64,000 nt of DNA, taken from Thuidium tamariscinum. Taxonomy: Eukaryota > Streptophyta > Bryopsida > Hypnales > Thuidiaceae. The stretch spans positions 46,157,082-46,221,081 of the forward strand of contig OX344751.2 in NCBI GenBank assembly GCA_947034885.2. The letters are read 5' to 3'. This document shows positions 58,613-64,000 of the stretch, in pieces (positions within the stretch are counted from its first letter, which is position 1; each line of letters opens with the position of its first letter). The notes beneath the pieces were generated by a model that did not search any database, was not told the origin of the DNA, and saw only the letters and a program-made list of their open reading frames with translations. The position numbers were made by a program, and so were the translations under genes.

Positions 58613-61600
58613 ATATTGATGAAATTTTATCAAAACAAGACTACACAATTTCTAAACAAAAACTCAATGTAAATTTAGATGGTAATTTTAACTCCAAAGA
58701 AACTCAATATTTTTTTCAAGATGAAATCTATACCTTAAAGACAAGTAGTTTGTTTTGTTTTGTTTGTTTGTTTGTCATGGTGAGATCTCCCAACCTGTGC
58801 ATCCCCTGGTTGCGTGCTTGGTACCGTTGGAAAGCTCTCGACGAGGAGGAATGCACAAGCTTGATTTCGTAGCATTCCGACTTACGACAAGAAAGTTATT
58901 GAATTTTTAATTTTTAATGAATTAAAAAAGTAGAAGCTACTTTTACTTTAGTTCTGATTGTGGCATCGGCTCATGCACCACTAGTATATATTATTACAAC
59001 TACTACAATTCAACAAATTCAAAAATCTTAAAAATCATTCTTTTATGAAAGTGGAATGTTTGGAAAATAAGAATGAATCTTAGAATCATAAATATTTAAA
59101 AATAGAAGAAAAAACAATATTCAAAACTCATTATATTATTAATAAATTTAATGTGATTGAACTTTTTGAAAAAGATAAAAATTTTGCATTTTTTTAATTT
59201 TTAAACAGAAAATATTTTAAAACAAGAAAAGCATGAGATCATTGAAGATCTCAATATCATAAGAGGATTAATAAAGGCACAAATACATTCTTTGAGCCAC
59301 TATCAACTTAGCAAAGTATAATTGACTTGTGATTTTTGGGCAACTTGCTACACTCAACAAATGTGCAAAGTTTTATATGATTTTCTACAACAAATATATC
59401 TAGCATACTAACCAAAGTGCCATTTGGCATTGTGTTATTAAGTTCAAACTTCAAAGGTCAAATAATCAAAATTGTTGGAATGAAATTGAGATGTAAAAAG
59501 AAATGTGGTAGACAAAGATGCTCAATAGAAGATCAATTAAGCTAAACATCAAAAGCACCATTAACAAGGATCTCAATGGAACTAAGTAAGGGGCTACATA
59601 CTTAAGTGTTTTTTTGTTTTGTTTTTACTATTTGTCATTTGTTTTACAAAACAAAACCAATTCTTGAACTCTTTTCACATTTGTAGTAGATAACAGGCTA
59701 ATTGTCATTGTATACGCTTTGGGTATAGAGAATTCTATAAAGACTAGATTCAAAAGGTGGTAAATCCTCTTGAGTCCTTTCAAGGCAAATGATTGTCTTG
59801 TTGCCTAGATATAGGTTCAACAATTTGGCATCCTCTTGAACTTCTCTCTTAATTTTGATTTTGAAGTAAAATTATCATTTATCTATATAGTAATCCATTT
59901 TTCAACAAATTGTTGTATGTAAGTTTGTTTATTGTAAATTTTTGAATGATGTATAATTAAATTCAGTGATTGGATTGTTGTATATTTGTGGCTAAGAATT
60001 GGTCATATGAACTTGTAATTAATTTCATTATTCTTGAATTTTTGTTTGACTTTTGTGTTTGATTTCATGATCTTTGACAATTGAAATGGAAAATGTGTGG
60101 AAACTATAGATTGTTTTGTATAAATTATTTTTTATTTACAATCTTCCCTATTCCATTACAAAATTAGTGGTGAAGAAACCTCTACTATTATACTACAAGA
60201 AAAATGGACAATACCATCAAGTTTTTTTTTACTTAACAATCTTTAATCTGCATTGGAATTTTCGAGATTTGAAAAAATTTAGAAAAAAAATTGATTGCAA
60301 AAAAGTGTAGTATAAATTGTCACAACAAAATTGCACTGTAGAATTTGTTTTAAAACTATTCTAAGTCTCTTGAAAATTGATGGAGGTGCAATTAATATTA
60401 TTTTGATCATATAAGATTTGGAAAAATTAAAATTTGTAGTGCAAAAGTTTTTCACAAACAATAATCAAAATTGTATGAATTTTGTAGGTAGTATATAAAA
60501 ATAACTTTTTCCTTTCCTTCAAATATTGATTTCATCTAAATTATATTGTCACAAAATATTTACCACATATTCACATACAAGCTAAGTGCAAGATCTTGTG
60601 GTGAGATTTCACAATAAATTGTATTTCTATTCTCATGGCTTAAGAAAGTTGCAATTTTGGTCAATTGAGAAATGAATCAAATAGCTACTATCAATTCAAA
60701 TTCAACTTAGCTTTTAGCCAAGTTAGATCTATATAAATAAATTGTCTATTGGTTTAGTCCATCAGATAGTGACTATGGCATCAATTCTTTCACTAACTAT
60801 GGTTTCTTAATCTAAGTTTTCAAATCTTATCTACAATTGCATTCACATTGTACAATACCTGGGAGCTTTCAATCAGCCCCCTCAATTTTGCCATTCCAAA
60901 GAGAATTGTAGAATATATGATATTATTGACATTTTTTGTTTGGTGTTATTAACATTGAAGTATTATGCAATTTCAATAAAAAAAATATACCAAATTTGGA
61001 TTCCAAAACAACAAAACTCCATTTTTGATTAATTATTTCATTAAATTTTAATGATTTTACTTAATAATTCATTGAAAAATATTGATGGCACATTTTCTAA
61101 ATTTGATTGTGGAAATATGTAAGAAATACCTATACACACATCTTTTTTTTAATAAGCATCTCCAAAAAATATTTAGAATTTCCTCAAAATAGTTTCAAAA
61201 ATTAGGATTATAATGTTCAAATTTTGAAAAATAGTTATTTCTTCACTCTAATTTGATTTTGTCAAGGCAACTATACCTTCATGGTCAAATGTACAAAATT
61301 AGTCTCAGTGTGAAGGTCAAATAGAAAAATATAATTATAACATAGAAATATTCATTTTTCAAAATTTGGACATTGTCACTTCAACCTTTGAAATTGTTAT
61401 GAGGAAATTCTAAAACTTCTTGGTGATGCTTTTTAAAGAAAAAATGTACATATGGATGTTTTCTACTTATTTATGCAATCAAATTTACAAAATTTGTCAC
61501 CGATGATTTTTAATCAATCATCATGTAAAACTATGAATTTTTAAAGAAACAATTCATCAAAAATAAAAAATTCTTTTTAAAAATCCAAATTTGGTATATT

Positions 61601-62171
61601 TGATTAGAATTGCAAAAAAATTGAGTGTTTATAATGCAAGACAAAAATGCCGTTTATTTTCTATACTAAACAAAAAATAATTGGGATGGCAAAATGGGGC
61701 GGACAATTGAGAGTTGTTGGATACTGTACAATAGAATTCAAAAAAGGGTATCTAATTGACCCCCCTCCTTCCTTGTTGGATTGGTTGGATGTTTGTTCCT
61801 TGGCCAATTGGTCAAATGAGAGGGATAATTTTAATTTTTGATTTTTAATTTTTCTTGTATATCATTAATTCAACATTTTCTTTGTTTAATTCCATAGTAT
61901 TTAGTACTAGTAAAGAGAGATTGTTGTTGCTTAGATTAGAGCCTAAAGATTAGACCATTATTGTTTAATTCTAATATTTTGCCCCTAGCCGAGCTTTTGA
62001 TATTCTCATGGTTGAGGTTTAAAGTGCATATATCATATTTAATAATGTGATATAAACTTTGCACCACATGTATCACAAAAATTAATATCTAAAGAGATTC
62101 TTATGGAAACATTTCTTATACATCTTTAATATGTGACATATGTGAAGATTATACAATCTCAATGCATTTTG
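58613..62171. other. AT-rich intergenic with one GC-richer patch, no gene
   Basis: The patch at about 58780-58900 (GGTACCGTTGGAAAGCTCTC...) stands out in composition and resembles leader or LTR-flank sequence of plant retrotransposons from general memory; this is a weak inference. The rest has only short frames without domains. Confidence 0.3.
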
Positions 62172-63474
62172 TTAACTCCAAAAGTCTCAAAGTTTGCTTG
62201 GGATTTTGAGTCCAAGGTTTAAATGGATTCAATTTTAGACATGATTTTCTAAAACAAAATTTGAAGATAGAAAATGACATTAGCTTTGTAGGGATACAAT
62301 TTTTAATTTCAATTAGGATCTGGAAACAAAGTTGGGCCACCATAAATCTATGAAGGAAATTTTTGTCATGAATTCATAGGGATTGGTTTTAAAAAGGGGT
62401 TTTATTGATCTCTACCACAAATTTGGTTTTAATATTTCATGAGCTTATAGGTTGATTTACCAAAATACATATTGAGATCTCATTGGAAATTTGTGTCTAT
62501 AAACAATATGGACTTTGACCGCAATAAAGGTTTAGAGATTACTTTGTATTTGTACACTAAATTATTTGTAAATACCTTACATGAGTATGCTTGAAGGATA
62601 CACGATTTGAATGGAAGATTCACATCATTCAAAAGTATAAGACCAAAATGACATGGCACAGTCTTAATCATATTAAATTCTGCGTTCCCATAGTAGTTAT
62701 GTGCTCCCTCAATCTAGGAACTTGTAGTCTTCCGAAGGCCTCAAATCTCTTTTTATGCACTAATCTCAATATTGAGATTGTTCTAGGAAGAAAATGGAAA
62801 CTTGTATATCTCTTGAAGATTATGAAGATTAAGGTTCAAATCTAAATCTAATACATTACATTATTTTGTCAAGAAGATGCAATGATTGTTACAAAATAAG
62901 ATTGAAGCTCTCTAACTTTCACAACACTAATTGAAATAGAATGAATCAAAGTTTTTTCAATAGAAAAAAGTTATAATCTATAAGTTTAAATAAAATTTTA
63001 ATTTGAAGTTTTTTTTGGTTTCCCTTGTTTAGTGAATTATTTTTTGAGCTTAGAGTTGCTTAACTTAATTTTTGGGCACCAATTGTAATAAAAATGATAT
63101 GTCTTTAATGTATTTCTATCTTCAAAAGAAATATAAAAAACTATATAAAAAATTGAAATTATAAGAACATGTCCAAACTTCTGAGTGTTTTCAAAAATGA
63201 TACTAGGAACCTTAGGAAATTAGAGGATTCAAGTTTGACAATTATGTATAACAAGGTACAAAAAAAGTTATCCTAGTCATACGAAACATAGAACTCATGC
63301 ACTATATCTATCCAAAGTTTTGAAATTTCTTTACAAATTTCCACACTTGTTAAATGTACAATTCTATAGTTGGATATGCAACAATAGTATTTTATTCATT
63401 TTTGCACTTTGCACTAGAAATGATAGTTTCAAGTGGTTTTGAGTAAAATATAGTCTTTAAACTTTTAGGATTAG
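62172..63474. mobile_element. TTAA-type non-autonomous element 10
   Basis: The left end is TTAACTCCAAAAGTCTCAAA. The right end, reverse-complemented, is CTAATCCTAAAAGTTTAAAG. Near the right end, TTGCACTAGAAATGATAGTTTCAAG resembles the same position in elements 3, 5 and 9 (two parts: TTGCACT...AGAAATG). About 1.3 kb. The short frames inside are unsupported. Confidence 0.55.
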
Positions 63475-64000
63475 ATACAATATCCATTTTCTATATTATA
63501 TAGATAATTACGAGTAAAAAATGATCAATTATTGTGTACTTTAAAGCATTAAGTATTGGACATTCACATATATGATAATAGGAGAATGCAAACATGTCTC
63601 AAAAATACATTATTATTATTTTTCTATCCATGTAAATATTTATAAATTCTTATGTTAGTTTTCAAGCATTTATATAATAGAGGTTTCTAATTTTTTTCAA
63701 TTCACTCTATAGTAAAAAAGGTACAACTATATTTTACTTTGAAATTTGAACTATCTTGTAACGGAGATTTTGCCTACTTGACAAAAATCCCAAGACAATC
63801 AATTAGGGGGTTATTTCTATGGAAAGGTCAATAAGTCTATTGTTTGTGTGACTAAGGTCACAATTATTGTATGTTGAATATTTATTTATGTCGTTTTTGT
63901 TTTTATTGTTAATTAAAATAAACCCAAGAAAAATCTCAAATGTCAAATTGTTATAGTTCACAAATCCGATGCTATTTTATAGACCTTATGTATGGCGTCA
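63475..64000. other. AT-rich intergenic, nothing recognised
   Basis: No open frame or repeat boundary seen up to the window end. Confidence 0.35.

Noticed and set aside
1..64000. tRNA genes, rRNA or a CRISPR array
   Set aside because: No cloverleaf-like B-box, rRNA core or evenly spaced direct repeat with unique spacers was seen; the only regular array is the 95-bp tandem repeat.

Overview
This looks like nuclear DNA of a land plant with a large, AT-rich, repeat-filled genome. The one convincing intact gene is an intronless GATL-type (GT8) glycosyltransferase at 4120-5256, a family of plant cell-wall enzymes. It sits in a GC-richer, apparently single-copy island (about 1970-6430) whose upstream part (2460-3450) is a CT-rich, CpG-rich promoter and 5' leader. 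A fern, lycophyte or bryophyte seems plausible, but the sequence does not prove the lineage.

Most of the rest is transposon debris, with almost no intact coding capacity. The most striking item is a decayed but recognisable piggyBac-type DNA transposon at 27550-33798. It is flanked by TTAA, its ends begin TTAACCCTAGAG, and the minus strand carries piggyBac/DDE_Tnp_1_7 transposase motifs: YVYDFDIYIGKA, GTIMKNRVGLP, a VDVADQM-like block followed by KWW and YLLDTLAVNAF, and a Cys-rich tail. At least nine shorter non-autonomous elements have TTAA-type ends starting TTAACCC or close variants (1311, 15234, 21380, 25921, 40553, 44467, 56884, 57638, 62172), plus two one-ended candidates. piggyBac is a familiar animal superfamily and, to my knowledge, is seldom reported from land plants.

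Other layers are: a 6.2 kb element with a 10-bp target duplication (33836-40009) that holds a 95-bp tandem array; a 2.2 kb element with 28-bp perfect ends and TAA duplications (11228-13464); two TAA-flanked MITEs side by side (42830-43722); nearly identical 408-bp repeats (13629 and 45883); a 730-bp family (10-742 and 23360-24086); a 260-bp MITE in two copies, one nested in a TTAA element; an inverted MITE pair (19381-21262); a CACTA-like MITE inside the transposase remnant; near-perfect hairpins (23056-23186 and 51293-51437); a hAT-like transposase remnant (24095-24834); and a decayed LTR retrotransposon leader with a tRNA-Asp-type primer site (54743).

Three further GC-richer patches (15870-16160, 41640-42830, 48700-49570) contrast with the AT-rich background. 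They hold no protein I recognise and may be gene fragments. The remaining stretches are AT-rich, full of stops on both strands, and featureless to the eye. No tRNA, rRNA or CRISPR was seen.
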